Of a DNA stretch of 64,000 bases, positions 15,538-23,554 are shown one piece after another. The DNA is taken from NCBI RefSeq assembly GCF_900637195.1, contig NZ_LR134356.1, positions 4,774,001-4,838,000 of the forward strand, written 5' to 3'. Origin of the DNA: Mycolicibacterium aurum (GTDB lineage Bacteria; Actinomycetota; Actinomycetes; Mycobacteriales; Mycobacteriaceae). The translations under genes and the position numbers were made by a program. Below the pieces are notes generated by a model. The model searched no databases, was not told where the DNA came from, and was given only the letters and a program-made list of their open reading frames with translations. The first letter of the stretch is position 1. Every line of letters begins with the position of its first letter.

Positions 15538-16377
15538 TCACTCGCGCGCGCGCAGCACCGCGTCGTAGAGCTGGCGCCGCGACGGCGCTCCGGGATTGGC
15601 CGCGATCACCTGCGCGCACGCATCCTTGACCCGCATGCCGTCATCGACCAGGTGGAGGACGTCCGCCACAAGCGAGTCCTGGTCGGCGACCGGCGTCGCT
15701 CCCGCGAGCACCACCGTGATCTCCCCGAGCACCCCGTCGGAGGCCGCCCAGTCGGCGAGCTCGCCGAGCGGGCCGCGCAGGATCTCCTCGTGGGTCTTGG
15801 TCAGCTCACGGCACACCACCGCGCGGCGTTCCGGCCCCAGCACGTCCACGGCGTCGCGCAGGCACTCGGCCAGTCGCCGCGGCGACTCGAAGAACACGCA
15901 GGTGCGAGGTTCGACGGTCAGCGACTGCAGCCACGTCCTGCGCCCCGACTGCTTGCGCGGGGCGAATCCCTCGAAGCAGAACCGTTCCGACGGCAGACCG
16001 GCGACGGCGAGCGCGGTGGTCACCGCAGACGGTCCGGGCAGGCACTGCACCGTCAGGCCGTTGTCCGCGCACGCGGCGACAAGGCGGTAACCAGGGTCGC
16101 TGATCAGCGGCATTCCAGCGTCGCTGACCAGCAGCACGGTCGCCCCTCCGCGGATGTCGTCGAGCAGGGCGGGCACCCGCGACGCCTCGTTCTGGTCGTA
16201 GAGACTGACGATCCGGCCCGCCGGCCTGACCTCGAGTGCCTGCGCGAGTGTCCGGATCCTGCGGGTGTCCTCGGCGGCGATCACGTCGGCGCTGCCGAGA
16301 GCCCGCACCAGCCGCGCCGACGCATCCGACGGCTGGCCGAGCGGCGTGGCGGCTACGAGCAGTCGTCCGGCTGTCAC
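15538..16377 (-). CDS. rsmI: 16S rRNA (cytidine1402-2'-O)-methyltransferase
   Basis: SAM-dependent methyltransferase of the tetrapyrrole-methylase fold that modifies C1402 in the ribosomal decoding centre, 279 residues. The N-terminal motif is LLVAATPLGQPSDAS. AAEDTRR (about residue 36), LVSDAGMPLISDPGY (about 83), LPGPSAVTTALAVAG (about 110) and the FFESPRRL motif (about 155) are all present. The GTG at 16377 was chosen because TAGGCT stands seven bases upstream; the frame stays open further upstream but only across the divergent promoter and the pmt gene. It is convergent with pabB, with six bases between stops. Confidence 0.94.
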   Translation of the reverse strand: MTAGRLLVAATPLGQPSDASARLVRALGSADVIAAEDTRRIRTLAQALEVRPAGRIVSLYDQNEASRVPALLDDIRGGATVLLVSDAGMPLISDPGYRLVAACADNGLTVQCLPGPSAVTTALAVAGLPSERFCFEGFAPRKQSGRRTWLQSLTVEPRTCVFFESPRRLAECLRDAVDVLGPERRAVVCRELTKTHEEILRGPLGELADWAASDGVLGEITVVLAGATPVADQDSLVADVLHLVDDGMRVKDACAQVIAANPGAPSRRQLYDAVLRARE

Positions 16378-16384
16378 ATCCGAC

Positions 16385-16394
16385 AGCCTACGAT
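16385..16394. promoter_or_regulatory. Bidirectional promoter: overlapping -10 elements of rsmI and pmt
   Basis: Minus strand TAGGCT (16390-16385) serves rsmI, and plus strand TACGAT (16389-16394) serves the mannosyltransferase gene. They share the TA at 16389-16390. Each lies exactly seven bases from a GTG start codon, so both mRNAs are probably leaderless and begin about 25 bp apart. Confidence 0.6.
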
Positions 16395-16401
16395 CGCTTG
16401 C

Positions 16402-17952
16402 GTGACCGCCCTGACCGAGGAAGTCCCCAGGAGCGGGCGCGCGGTCCCCACCATCAGCCCGGGACCCGTCGTGCCCGTCGCCGACTTCGGTCCGCTCGAC
16501 CGGCTGCAGGGCTGGGCCATGACGGCCGTGATCACCGCGTTGGCGGCGGTGACGCGCTTCCTGAACCTGGGCTCGCCCACCGACGCGGGCACCCCGATCT
16601 TCGACGAGAAGCACTACGCGCCGCAGGCCTGGCAGATGGTGCACAACCACGGCGTCGAGGACAACCCCGGCTACGGCCTGGTGGTCCACCCACCCGTCGG
16701 TAAGCAGTTGATCGCGATCGGCGAGGCCATCTTCGGCTACAACGGCGTGGGCTGGCGTTTCACCGGCGCGGTCTGCGGGGTGCTGCTGGTGCTGCTGGTG
16801 ACGCGCATCGCGCGGCGCATCAGCAGATCCACCCTGATCGGTGGCATCGCCGGGCTGCTGCTGATCGCCGACGGGGTCAGCTTCGTCACGTCCCGCACAG
16901 CGCTGCTGGACGGGTTCCTGACCTTCTTCGTGGTGGCGGCGTTCGGCTGCCTGATCGTGGACCGGGACCAGGTTCGGGAGCGCATGCACGTCGCGTTCCT
17001 GGAAGGCCGCATCGACGAGACCCCGTGGGGCCCGCGCCTGGGCGTGCGGTGGTGGCGGTTCGGCGCCGGCGTCCTGCTCGGTCTGGCATGTGCGACGAAG
17101 TGGTCCGGGCTCTACTTCGTGATGTTCTTCGGCGTCATGACGGTGGCCTACACCGTCGCCGCGCGTAAGCAGTACCGGGTGCCGCGGCCGTGGCTCGGCA
17201 CGTTCGGTCGCGATGTCGGCCCGTCGCTCTACGCGCTGGTGCTGATTCCGTTCGGCGTGTACCTGGCGTCCTACACGCCCTGGTTCGCCTCCGAGACCGG
17301 CGTGAACCGCTACGAGGTGGGCCGCTCCATCGGGCCCGACAGCGTCCTGCCGCTCCCCGACGCCGTGCGCTCGCTGTGGCATTACACCTACGCGGCCTTC
17401 CGTTTTCACTCCGGGCTCACCAACGCCGACGGCAATCACCATCCGTGGGAGTCGAAACCGTGGACGTGGCCGATGTCGCTGCGGCCGGTGCTGTACGCGA
17501 TCGACACCGAGAACGTGTCCGGCTGTGGGGCGCAGTCGTGCGTCAAGGCCGTCATGCTGGTCGGCACACCCGCGATGTGGTTCATCGCGGTGCCGGTGCT
17601 GGCCTGGGCGGTGTGGCGGGCGTTCGTCAAGCGCGACTGGCGATATGCCGTGCTGCTGGTGGGTTACGGCGCGGGCTTCCTGCCGTGGTTCGCCGACATC
17701 GACCGGCAGATGTACTTCTTCTACGCCGCCACGATGGCGCCGTTCCTGGTGATGATGATCGCGATGATCCTCGGCGACATCCTCTACAAACCGGGCCAGA
17801 ACGCCGAGCGCCGAACGCTGGGATTGCTGATCGTGTGCATCTATGTCGCGCTGGTGATCACGAACTTCGCGTGGCTCTACCCGATCCTGACCGGGCTGCC
17901 GATCTCACAGACCACGTGGAACCTGCAGATCTGGCTGCCGTCCTGGCGCTGA
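16402..17952 (+). CDS. pmt: Polyprenol-phosphate-mannose protein O-mannosyltransferase
   Basis: GT39 integral membrane enzyme that O-mannosylates secreted proteins during Sec export, 516 residues; the counterpart of M. tuberculosis Rv1002c. Hydrophobic spans begin near residue 38. The first extracytoplasmic loop has the catalytic acidic pair FDEKHYAPQAW (about residue 68) with HPPVGKQ (about 95). The LADGVSFVTSRTALLD-type loop, the HSGLTNADGNHHPWESKPWTWP segment (about 335) and WFADIDRQMYFFYAA (about 430) are typical of bacterial PMTs. The GTG start follows TACGAT by seven bases. An inverted repeat lies past the stop, before arcA. Confidence 0.92.
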   Translation: MTALTEEVPRSGRAVPTISPGPVVPVADFGPLDRLQGWAMTAVITALAAVTRFLNLGSPTDAGTPIFDEKHYAPQAWQMVHNHGVEDNPGYGLVVHPPVGKQLIAIGEAIFGYNGVGWRFTGAVCGVLLVLLVTRIARRISRSTLIGGIAGLLLIADGVSFVTSRTALLDGFLTFFVVAAFGCLIVDRDQVRERMHVAFLEGRIDETPWGPRLGVRWWRFGAGVLLGLACATKWSGLYFVMFFGVMTVAYTVAARKQYRVPRPWLGTFGRDVGPSLYALVLIPFGVYLASYTPWFASETGVNRYEVGRSIGPDSVLPLPDAVRSLWHYTYAAFRFHSGLTNADGNHHPWESKPWTWPMSLRPVLYAIDTENVSGCGAQSCVKAVMLVGTPAMWFIAVPVLAWAVWRAFVKRDWRYAVLLVGYGAGFLPWFADIDRQMYFFYAATMAPFLVMMIAMILGDILYKPGQNAERRTLGLLIVCIYVALVITNFAWLYPILTGLPISQTTWNLQIWLPSWR

Positions 17953-17970
17953 GCGGGTTCGGCCCCTTCG

Positions 17971-18030
17971 CCGAGAGTGCGCTCACGGTCGTTGCGAGGG
18001 CGATTACGCGACCGTACGTGCACGCTCGCG
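17971..18030. repeat. Imperfect inverted repeat between pmt and arcA
   Basis: The left arm 17971-17991 (ending CTCACGGTCG) and the right arm 18009-18030 (starting CGACCGTACG) can pair imperfectly with a 17-base loop. Its position between two convergent genes suggests a terminator or a dispersed repeat. Confidence 0.5.
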
Positions 18031-18039
18031 AACAGCCCG

Positions 18040-19248
18040 CTAAAGGGGGTCGCGGCCGGCCGGGCAGGACATGCAGCGCGGCCCGCCGCGGCCGGTGCCG
18101 AGCTCCGACGCCGAGATCGGAAGCACCTCGATACCCGAATCCATCAGGCGCGCATTGGTTTCGGTGTTGCGTTCGTAGGCCACCACCACCCCCGGCGCCA
18201 ACGCCAACGTGTTGTTGCCGTCGTCCCACTGCTCCCGCTCGGCGGTGACGGGATCCAGTCCGGTGTCGATCACCCGCAACTTGCCGATGCCCATCGCATC
18301 GGCTGCCGCCTCGACGAAGGGCGCGGCCCTGTCGATTGTCACGCCCTCGGACTTGCGACGAATGGTGAAGGCCGTCAACGAATCCTGAATGTTCGGGTAC
18401 ATCACCACCGCGTCTTTGTCGACCATGGTGCAGACGGTGTCGAGGTGCATCTGCGCCCGCTCCTGCGCGATCGGCACCGCCAGCACCGTGTGCGCGAGGT
18501 CGTCGTCGAACAGGCTGCGCGCCAGCGCTTCTGCACCCGCGGGCGTGGTGCGCTCGCCCACCCCGACGGCCACCACACCGGGCGCCAGCAGCAGCACGTC
18601 GCCACCTTCGATCGGCGCCGACCGGGATTCGTAGGCCCGTCGCACCCCGAGGAAGCGGGGGTGGTGGGCATAGATCAGGTCGGTCAGCGAGGTCTCGCGC
18701 ACGCGGGCGTGCATCGACAGCGAGGTGATCGCCACCCGCGGACCGATCCAGAACGACGAGTCCCGGGTGAACAACAGGTTGGGCAGCGGGTTGATGACGA
18801 AGTCGCCGCCGTGGTGCATCCGCCGCACCAGCGAGAGCTCGTTCTCGCCGAAGGGCAACTCGTCGAAGGTCATCCCGGCCATCAGGATGCGGGCCAGTGC
18901 GGCGGCATCCAGCGTGCGCAGGTACGTCGAGAGTTCCTGCGCCAGCGGAGCCCCGAGGCGACGCGAGTCGACCGCGGCCGAGATGCCCTGCATGCGGGCC
19001 GCCCCGCTCTTGTCGAGGGCCTCGGTCAGCAGCTCACCGAGCAGCAGCACCTCGACACCCCGCGACCGCAAGAGGTCGGCGAACGCGTCGTGCTCCTGCT
19101 GCGCCCTGGCCACCCAGGGCAGCCCGTCGAACAGCAGTGTGTCGTTGTTGCGGGGGGTCAACCGCTGCAGTTCGGGCCCCGGTCGATGCAGGATGACGAC
19201 CCGAAGCCTGCCGACCTCCGAATTGCACCCCAGCGCTGCATCAGTCAC
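18040..19248 (-). CDS. arcA: Arginine deiminase
   Basis: Hydrolyses arginine to citrulline and ammonia, 402 residues, the same length I recall for M. tuberculosis ArcA. Motifs: LLFDGLPWVARAQQEHDAF (about residue 40), NLLFTRDSSFWI (about 155), the catalytic histidine in MHLDTVCTMVD (about 262), and the nucleophilic cysteine near the C-terminus in GGPRCMSCPA (about 393). I chose the GTG at 19248 because TACGGT precedes it by seven bases. An in-frame ATG at 19296 would place the start inside the SoxR operator. ArcB and ArcC are not next to it, so the rest of the deiminase pathway is elsewhere or absent. Confidence 0.93.
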   Translation of the reverse strand: MTDAALGCNSEVGRLRVVILHRPGPELQRLTPRNNDTLLFDGLPWVARAQQEHDAFADLLRSRGVEVLLLGELLTEALDKSGAARMQGISAAVDSRRLGAPLAQELSTYLRTLDAAALARILMAGMTFDELPFGENELSLVRRMHHGGDFVINPLPNLLFTRDSSFWIGPRVAITSLSMHARVRETSLTDLIYAHHPRFLGVRRAYESRSAPIEGGDVLLLAPGVVAVGVGERTTPAGAEALARSLFDDDLAHTVLAVPIAQERAQMHLDTVCTMVDKDAVVMYPNIQDSLTAFTIRRKSEGVTIDRAAPFVEAAADAMGIGKLRVIDTGLDPVTAEREQWDDGNNTLALAPGVVVAYERNTETNARLMDSGIEVLPISASELGTGRGGPRCMSCPAGRDPL

Positions 19249-19255
19249 ACGTAGC

Positions 19256-19261
19256 ACCGTA
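19256..19261 (-). promoter_or_regulatory. -10 element of arcA
   Basis: TACGGT on the minus strand, seven bases before the GTG at 19248. It fixes the start used for arcA. Confidence 0.5.
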
Positions 19262-19273
19262 ACCCCAGAAGCC

Positions 19274-19293
19274 ACCTCAACTATGGTTGAGGT
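19274..19293 (+). promoter_or_regulatory. SoxR operator (soxbox) and soxR -10
   Basis: Perfect palindrome ACCTCAAC-TATG-GTTGAGGT, matching the CCTCAA...TTGAGG soxbox core. It ends one base before the soxR ATG. The -10-like TATGGT (19282-19287) lies inside the operator and seven bases from the ATG, so SoxR should control its own promoter. Confidence 0.8.
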
Positions 19294-19294
19294 C

Positions 19295-19729
19295 ATGGAG
19301 TGGCCTCAGGAACTGACGCCGGGCGAGATGTCGGTGCGCAGCGGGGTCGCGGTCTCGGCGCTGCACTTCTACGAACGCGAGGGCCTCATCGCCAGCAGGC
19401 GCACCGGCGGCAATCAGCGCCGCTACTCGCGCGAAACGCTGCGCCGCGTCGCGTTCATCCGGATGTCGCAGCGGCTCGGAATACCGCTGTCCCGCATCCG
19501 CGACGCGCTCGCCACCCTGCCCACCGACCGGGTACCCAGCAGTAAGGACTGGGCACGGCTGTCGGCAGGCTGGCGCGACGACCTCGACCAGCGCATCGTG
19601 CATCTGCAGCGGCTGCGCGACAACCTGACCGGCTGCATCGGTTGCGGCTGCCTCAGCCTCAAGGTCTGCGCGCTGGCCAACCCCGGCGATGTTCTCGCCG
19701 ACGAAGGCCCCGGCGCGGTTCGCCTCTGA
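19295..19729 (+). CDS. soxR: Redox-sensitive transcriptional regulator SoxR
   Basis: MerR-family sensor of redox-cycling compounds, 144 residues. An N-terminal winged-helix domain (SVRSGVAVSALHFYEREGLI) is followed by a dimerisation helix and the C-terminal [2Fe-2S] cluster motif CIGCGCLSLKVC (about residues 112-123), with the exact CX2CXCX5C spacing. A perfect soxbox overlaps its promoter, showing autoregulation. In actinobacteria SoxR usually senses redox-active metabolites directly and not superoxide; which of these applies here is not visible. The adjoining arcA and alkB have their own -10 elements, so direct SoxR control of them is not implied. Confidence 0.95.
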   Translation: MEWPQELTPGEMSVRSGVAVSALHFYEREGLIASRRTGGNQRRYSRETLRRVAFIRMSQRLGIPLSRIRDALATLPTDRVPSSKDWARLSAGWRDDLDQRIVHLQRLRDNLTGCIGCGCLSLKVCALANPGDVLADEGPGAVRL

Positions 19730-19749
19730 GATTTCGAACGCCTGTGCGA

Positions 19750-19755
19750 TAGACT
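19750..19755 (+). promoter_or_regulatory. -10 element of alkB
   Basis: TAGACT, six bases before the ATG at 19762. It gives alkB a probable leaderless mRNA separate from soxR. Confidence 0.5.
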
Positions 19756-19761
19756 GCGCGC

Positions 19762-20370
19762 ATGGAGCAGGCTCTGCAAAGCTCGCTTTTCGACCATTCC
19801 GATCGCCGGGATCTCGGCAACGGCGCGTGGCTCGAGGTGCGTTCCGGCTGGTTGTCCCAGGACGACTTGCCGAACGACACACTGCTGAGCGAACTGCGGG
19901 ACCAGATTCCCTGGCGTGCCGAACGCCGCCAGATGTATGACCGGGTGCTCGATGTCCCGCGGTTGGTCAGCTTTCACAACCTCCTGGAGAACCCGGCTCC
20001 GCACCCGCGGCTCAAACAACTCCGCAGGCGGCTCAACGACGCCTATGCCGGCGAACTCGGCGAGCCGTTCGTCACCGCCGGGCTCTGCCTGTACCGCGAC
20101 GGCGACGACAGCGTGGCCTGGCACGGCGACAACATCGGCCGAAGCAGTACCGAGGACACCATGGTGGCAATCGTCGGACTCGGCGCCACACGGGTTTTCG
20201 CACTCCGTCCGCGCGGTGGCGGACCGTCACTGCGGCTTCGGCACTGCCACGGTGATCTGCTGGTGATGGGCGGCTCCTGCCAGCGCACGTGGGAACACTC
20301 CGTGCCCAAGACCACCAAGCCGACAGGACCGCGGATCAGTATCCAGTTCCGGCCGCACGACGTCCGGTGA
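19762..20370 (+). CDS. alkB: AlkB-family 2-oxoglutarate/Fe(II) dioxygenase
   Basis: Oxidative demethylase-type enzyme for alkylated nucleic acids, 202 residues, similar to M. tuberculosis Rv1000c. The iron ligands are visible: the HXD motif in WHGDNIG (about residue 120) and the distal His in WEHSVPK (about 177). The 2-oxoglutarate-binding arginines are in PRISIQFR (about 190). The substrate-lid region near residues 60-75 (MYDRVLDVPRL) resembles the AlkB/ABH2 group. Substrate specificity, DNA or RNA, cannot be judged. Its stop is directly adjacent to the stop of the next, convergent gene. Confidence 0.88.
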   Translation: MEQALQSSLFDHSDRRDLGNGAWLEVRSGWLSQDDLPNDTLLSELRDQIPWRAERRQMYDRVLDVPRLVSFHNLLENPAPHPRLKQLRRRLNDAYAGELGEPFVTAGLCLYRDGDDSVAWHGDNIGRSSTEDTMVAIVGLGATRVFALRPRGGGPSLRLRHCHGDLLVMGGSCQRTWEHSVPKTTKPTGPRISIQFRPHDVR

Positions 20371-21054
20371 CTAGGTCGGGCCCGCGCCCTTGACCAGGTC
20401 GACGGTCTGGGTGACGAGATCTCGGGCGCGCTGCGTGTCGATCGGGACCACCGCCGTGTCGGCGACCACGAGAGGATTCGCCGTCACGATCACGATGAAG
20501 TTGCCGAAGTTCGCGACGTAGTTGTACAACTCGCCGGTGCGCGGGCCCTCCGCGGTCACCGTCTGCACGACGCGGTGGGTGCCGACGGTGTGCACGCCCT
20601 CGATCTGCGGGGACTCCACCACCTCGACCAAGCCGCGGACGCCGTTGCCGGTGAACGTCACCTTGCCGCACTGCTCGGCGGGCGTGCTGACCGGGACCGG
20701 CTGGGACGTCTCCACGGCGATGACGATGTAGCGCACACCCTCGCCCTCGGCCGTCGTCGCCGCCATGTTGCCCTTCACGCCCTCGGGAACGGCGTTGTCC
20801 GACGCCGCTTTTCCGCAGTCGGCGGGATCGAACGCCAGCCCCGGCGGGAGCTTCTGCGCGGCCAGCAGTCGCGGGTCGATCGCCGCGGGCCCGACGGTCG
20901 TGACGGTGAATGGCGGGGCGAAGCTCGCTTTCAGCTCGGCGACCCGGCTGATATCGGCCGTCGAGAGGTCTTCCGGCTGCGCAGCGCTGCACGCCGCCAG
21001 CAGCCCGACGCACGCGATCGCCGCTATCACGCCAACTTTCGGGGGGTTCGACAT
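20371..21054 (-). CDS. Mycobacterial lipoprotein, DUF5642-like (copy 1)
   Basis: Predicted lipoprotein of 227 residues. The signal peptide ends in the lipobox LLAAC (Cys at about residue 21). The mature part is an LpqN-like fold candidate with two extracytoplasmic cysteines (ADCGKAA and EQCGKV) that could form a disulfide. I chose the ATG at 21054, since only this start places a signal peptide at the N-terminus. It follows a related lipoprotein gene with 28 bases between them, so the two are probably cotranscribed. The function is unknown; the domain assignment is from memory of mycobacterial lipoproteins of this length and pattern. Confidence 0.7.
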   Translation of the reverse strand: MSNPPKVGVIAAIACVGLLAACSAAQPEDLSTADISRVAELKASFAPPFTVTTVGPAAIDPRLLAAQKLPPGLAFDPADCGKAASDNAVPEGVKGNMAATTAEGEGVRYIVIAVETSQPVPVSTPAEQCGKVTFTGNGVRGLVEVVESPQIEGVHTVGTHRVVQTVTAEGPRTGELYNYVANFGNFIVIVTANPLVVADTAVVPIDTQRARDLVTQTVDLVKGAGPT

Positions 21055-21082
21055 CGCCGCCAATGTACCTGCGCGGCCCACC

Positions 21083-21742
21083 TCAGCCGCGCAGCGTGGA
21101 CACCGTTTCGGCGAGAAGGTCCGCGGCGAACTCCGCTCCGAGGGTGCGATGGGGTGATCCGGGATCGGTGACGACAGCGACAAAGCACAGGTACCGATCG
21201 AGGTGGGCGACGAATGACTCTGCCTGGGAACGTGTCTGAGTGCCGCCTTCGACGACGGTCACCACGGCGGTGCTCATCCCGATCGTGTCGGCCGCGTCGA
21301 TCTCGGGGGCGGCCAGTCCCGTGACTGTGCCCGTCGTGCGTCCGGACGACACCGTCCACTGGGCGCAATCGGCCAGCACGGCGGGATCTGGTGCCGGCGC
21401 GGCACTGTCGGCGATGACCGCGTAGACGATCCCACCGGGTCCGGAAGCGGACCAGCCCCGGGCCGTCGCGGCGTCGACGGACGGCGCCCCGAGAACGGCG
21501 CACTGCGCAGGCTCGGACACCGGAGCATCGCGGAAACCCCAGATCGGGAACAACGCCGGTGGGCCCGTGTATCCGGAGACCTCGTACCCGTCCGGCAGCG
21601 CGGCGCGGGCCCGGTCGATCCGCGCCGGATCGACAGTGAGGTCGGCCTGCGCCGACGATGTGGGCGCCGCCGTAGGCCCCGGCGGTGCGCTGCCGCAGGC
21701 GGCGCACGCCAGTACCAGGGTGCCGACAAGCATCAGCCTCAC
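21083..21742 (-). CDS. Mycobacterial lipoprotein, DUF5642-like (copy 2)
   Basis: Predicted lipoprotein of 219 residues from a GTG start, with lipobox LACAAC (lipidated Cys at about residue 16). The mature domain begins with a short Pro/Ala/Ser-rich linker. It shares the layout of the downstream lipoprotein: DP(A)RID-type start, paired cysteines (AQCAVL and ADCAQW), and a C-terminal region about surviving antigens without enzymatic motifs. The two look like diverged tandem paralogues. Function unknown. Confidence 0.68.
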   Translation of the reverse strand: MRLMLVGTLVLACAACGSAPPGPTAAPTSSAQADLTVDPARIDRARAALPDGYEVSGYTGPPALFPIWGFRDAPVSEPAQCAVLGAPSVDAATARGWSASGPGGIVYAVIADSAAPAPDPAVLADCAQWTVSSGRTTGTVTGLAAPEIDAADTIGMSTAVVTVVEGGTQTRSQAESFVAHLDRYLCFVAVVTDPGSPHRTLGAEFAADLLAETVSTLRG

Positions 21743-21917
21743 GGGCTGTTGATATCACGCGGTCACCGCCGGACGTCCGATGTCGTTCGCGCGGTGTCGC
21801 CGTGCGGGCGGTACCTACCACGTGCGGAGCCGGCGAGGACGATTTCGGCAAACGAGGCGCGGGGGTGATCAGCAACTTCGCTAGCCTGGTTCGGGACAAA
21901 CCCTCGCCCCAGATGGC

Positions 21918-21923
21918 TAGGCT
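21918..21923 (+). promoter_or_regulatory. -10 element upstream of the LpqN/LpqT-family gene
   Basis: TAGGCT. Transcription would start near 21930 and leave a leader of about 56 bases that contains the AGGAGAG ribosome-binding site before the ATG at 21986. Confidence 0.4.
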
Positions 21924-21985
21924 GCGCTGTGATCCGGCTTCTTGGCACCGACCTGTCGAGCCACTGGCCGAAGAACAGGAGAGAC

Positions 21986-22696
21986 ATGACGATCGTCCCG
22001 CAGGCCGGCCTCGCCGCCATCGCCGCTGTCGCCCTCGGTATCGGACTGTCCGGCTGCAGCTCGGGTTCCTCGGGCGAGGGGTCCGACGCCGCCGCGACGT
22101 CCACCACCACGTCGGAATCCGTCGCCACCAGCGCAGCACCGACACCAACGACGCCGCCGCCAGCCGCCGCAGCTCCCGGTATGACGATCGAGCAGTACGC
22201 CGCGGAGAACGGCATCGTCGCGACACCCGTGCTGCAGGGCGACCCCGGCGCTCCGACGATCACACTGCCGCTGCCCCAGGGGTGGGAGTCCGCAGGCCCC
22301 CGCGGACCCGAAGGGGCCTACGACGCGCTCATCTACACGGCGCCGCCGCCGTCGCCCACTCCCCCGACCATCGTCGCTGTCGTCACCAAGCTGACCGGCA
22401 ACGTCGACCCGGCGAAGATCCTCGAGTTGGCGCCGAACGAGACGCGCAACCTTCCCGACTACGAGGGCGCGGAGGCGGGAAAGCCGACCAACCTCAGCGG
22501 CTTCGACGCGACACAGATCGGTGGTTTCTACACCAAGGACGGCGTCAAGTTGCTGGTTGCCCAGAAGACCGTGGTCATCCCCGCCGAGGACGGCCTGTTC
22601 GTCCTCAAGATCACGGCAGAGGGCAGTGAGGAACAGGCCTACCCGCTGATGGATGCCACGGCGTCGATCGACGAGCAGACCACCATCACGCCCTGA
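21986..22696 (+). CDS. LpqN/LpqT-family lipoprotein
   Basis: Secreted lipoprotein of 236 residues. The lipobox is GLSGC (Cys about residue 22), followed by a Ser/Thr/Pro/Ala-rich linker to about residue 65 that is a likely O-mannosylation target, and then an LpqN/LpqT domain. That domain has the typical TLPLPQGWE core and the VVTKLTGNVDPAKILELAPNE helix region. A strong AGGAGAG site precedes the ATG. The biochemical role of this mycobacterial family is poorly known. It converges on the AroE-like gene with three bases between them. Confidence 0.82.
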   Translation: MTIVPQAGLAAIAAVALGIGLSGCSSGSSGEGSDAAATSTTTSESVATSAAPTPTTPPPAAAAPGMTIEQYAAENGIVATPVLQGDPGAPTITLPLPQGWESAGPRGPEGAYDALIYTAPPPSPTPPTIVAVVTKLTGNVDPAKILELAPNETRNLPDYEGAEAGKPTNLSGFDATQIGGFYTKDGVKLLVAQKTVVIPAEDGLFVLKITAEGSEEQAYPLMDATASIDEQTTITP

Positions 22697-22699
22697 GTG

Positions 22700-23554
22700 T
22701 CATGCCCTCGACAGGGCCGACGCTTCGGCGATCTGTTCGGGCGTCGGACGCACGCCGGTGTAGCGCTCGAACTGTTCGGCGGCCTGTAGCGCGATGACCT
22801 GAGCCCCGGTGATGACCTGCTTACCGGCCGCGCGCGCCGCGGCGATCAACGGTGTCTCCGACGGGAGAGCCACCACGTCGAAGACCGTCTCCGCCGCGGC
22901 GATCGTCGTCTCGCTGAACGCCAGGTCGTGTTCTTCCTGTCCGCCGGCCATGCCGATCGGCGTGACGTTGACGATGATCGGTGCGGTCACCTCGCCGACG
23001 TCGGCGAGGTAGTCGAAGCCGAGTCGGTCGGCCAGTTCACGGCCGCGAGCGGCGTTGCGCGCCACCACGACACCGGTGCCGAATCCGGCGTCGACGAAGG
23101 CCACTCCCACCGCCTTCGCCATCCCGCCACTGCCCCGGATCAGCACCGCGCTGCTGGGGTCGAGGTGGTGCTCGCCGATGAGTTGTTGCACCGCAAGGTA
23201 ATCGGTGTTCGACGCGGTGAGCCGGCCGCCCGGTACAGAAACGTCGTTGACGATCGTGTTGATCGAGCGGATGGACTGCGCCGACGGTTCGATCTCGTCG
23301 ACGAGGCTGAGCACGTCCTCTTTGAACGGCATGGACACCGAACACCCGCGGATCCCGAGGGCGCGCACCCCACCGATGGCGGCGGCGATATCGGTGGTGG
23401 TGAACGCCTTGTAGAGGAAATCCAGGCCCAGCACGTCGTACAGATGGTTGTGGAAGCGGGTGCCGATGTTGCTCGGTCGGCCGGACAGCGAGATGCACAG
23501 CCGGGTGTCCTTGCTCAACGGGGGCCGGTGGACGCCGGCTGTCCCTTGCGTCAT
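22700..23554 (-). CDS. Shikimate 5-dehydrogenase-like protein
   Basis: AroE-superfamily NAD(P)-dependent dehydrogenase, 284 residues. The substrate domain has SLSGRPSNIGTRFHNHLY in place of the canonical SPxSPxxHN. The NAD(P) motif is GSGGMAKAVGVAF (about residue 141), with NVTPIGM (about 203) and a C-terminal GAQVIALQAAEQFERYTG. The altered N-terminal motif suggests a substrate other than shikimate, or a YdiB-like enzyme. Its ATG overlaps the stop codon of patA (ATGA), so it is made together with the cAMP-regulated acetyltransferase, an unexplained link. Confidence 0.82.
   Translation of the reverse strand: MTQGTAGVHRPPLSKDTRLCISLSGRPSNIGTRFHNHLYDVLGLDFLYKAFTTTDIAAAIGGVRALGIRGCSVSMPFKEDVLSLVDEIEPSAQSIRSINTIVNDVSVPGGRLTASNTDYLAVQQLIGEHHLDPSSAVLIRGSGGMAKAVGVAFVDAGFGTGVVVARNAARGRELADRLGFDYLADVGEVTAPIIVNVTPIGMAGGQEEHDLAFSETTIAAAETVFDVVALPSETPLIAAARAAGKQVITGAQVIALQAAEQFERYTGVRPTPEQIAEASALSRA

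Noticed and set aside
16378..17442. Upstream extension of the rsmI frame
   Set aside because: The frame stays open by chance across pmt on the other strand. The promoter and GTG at 16377 fit the family's usual length.
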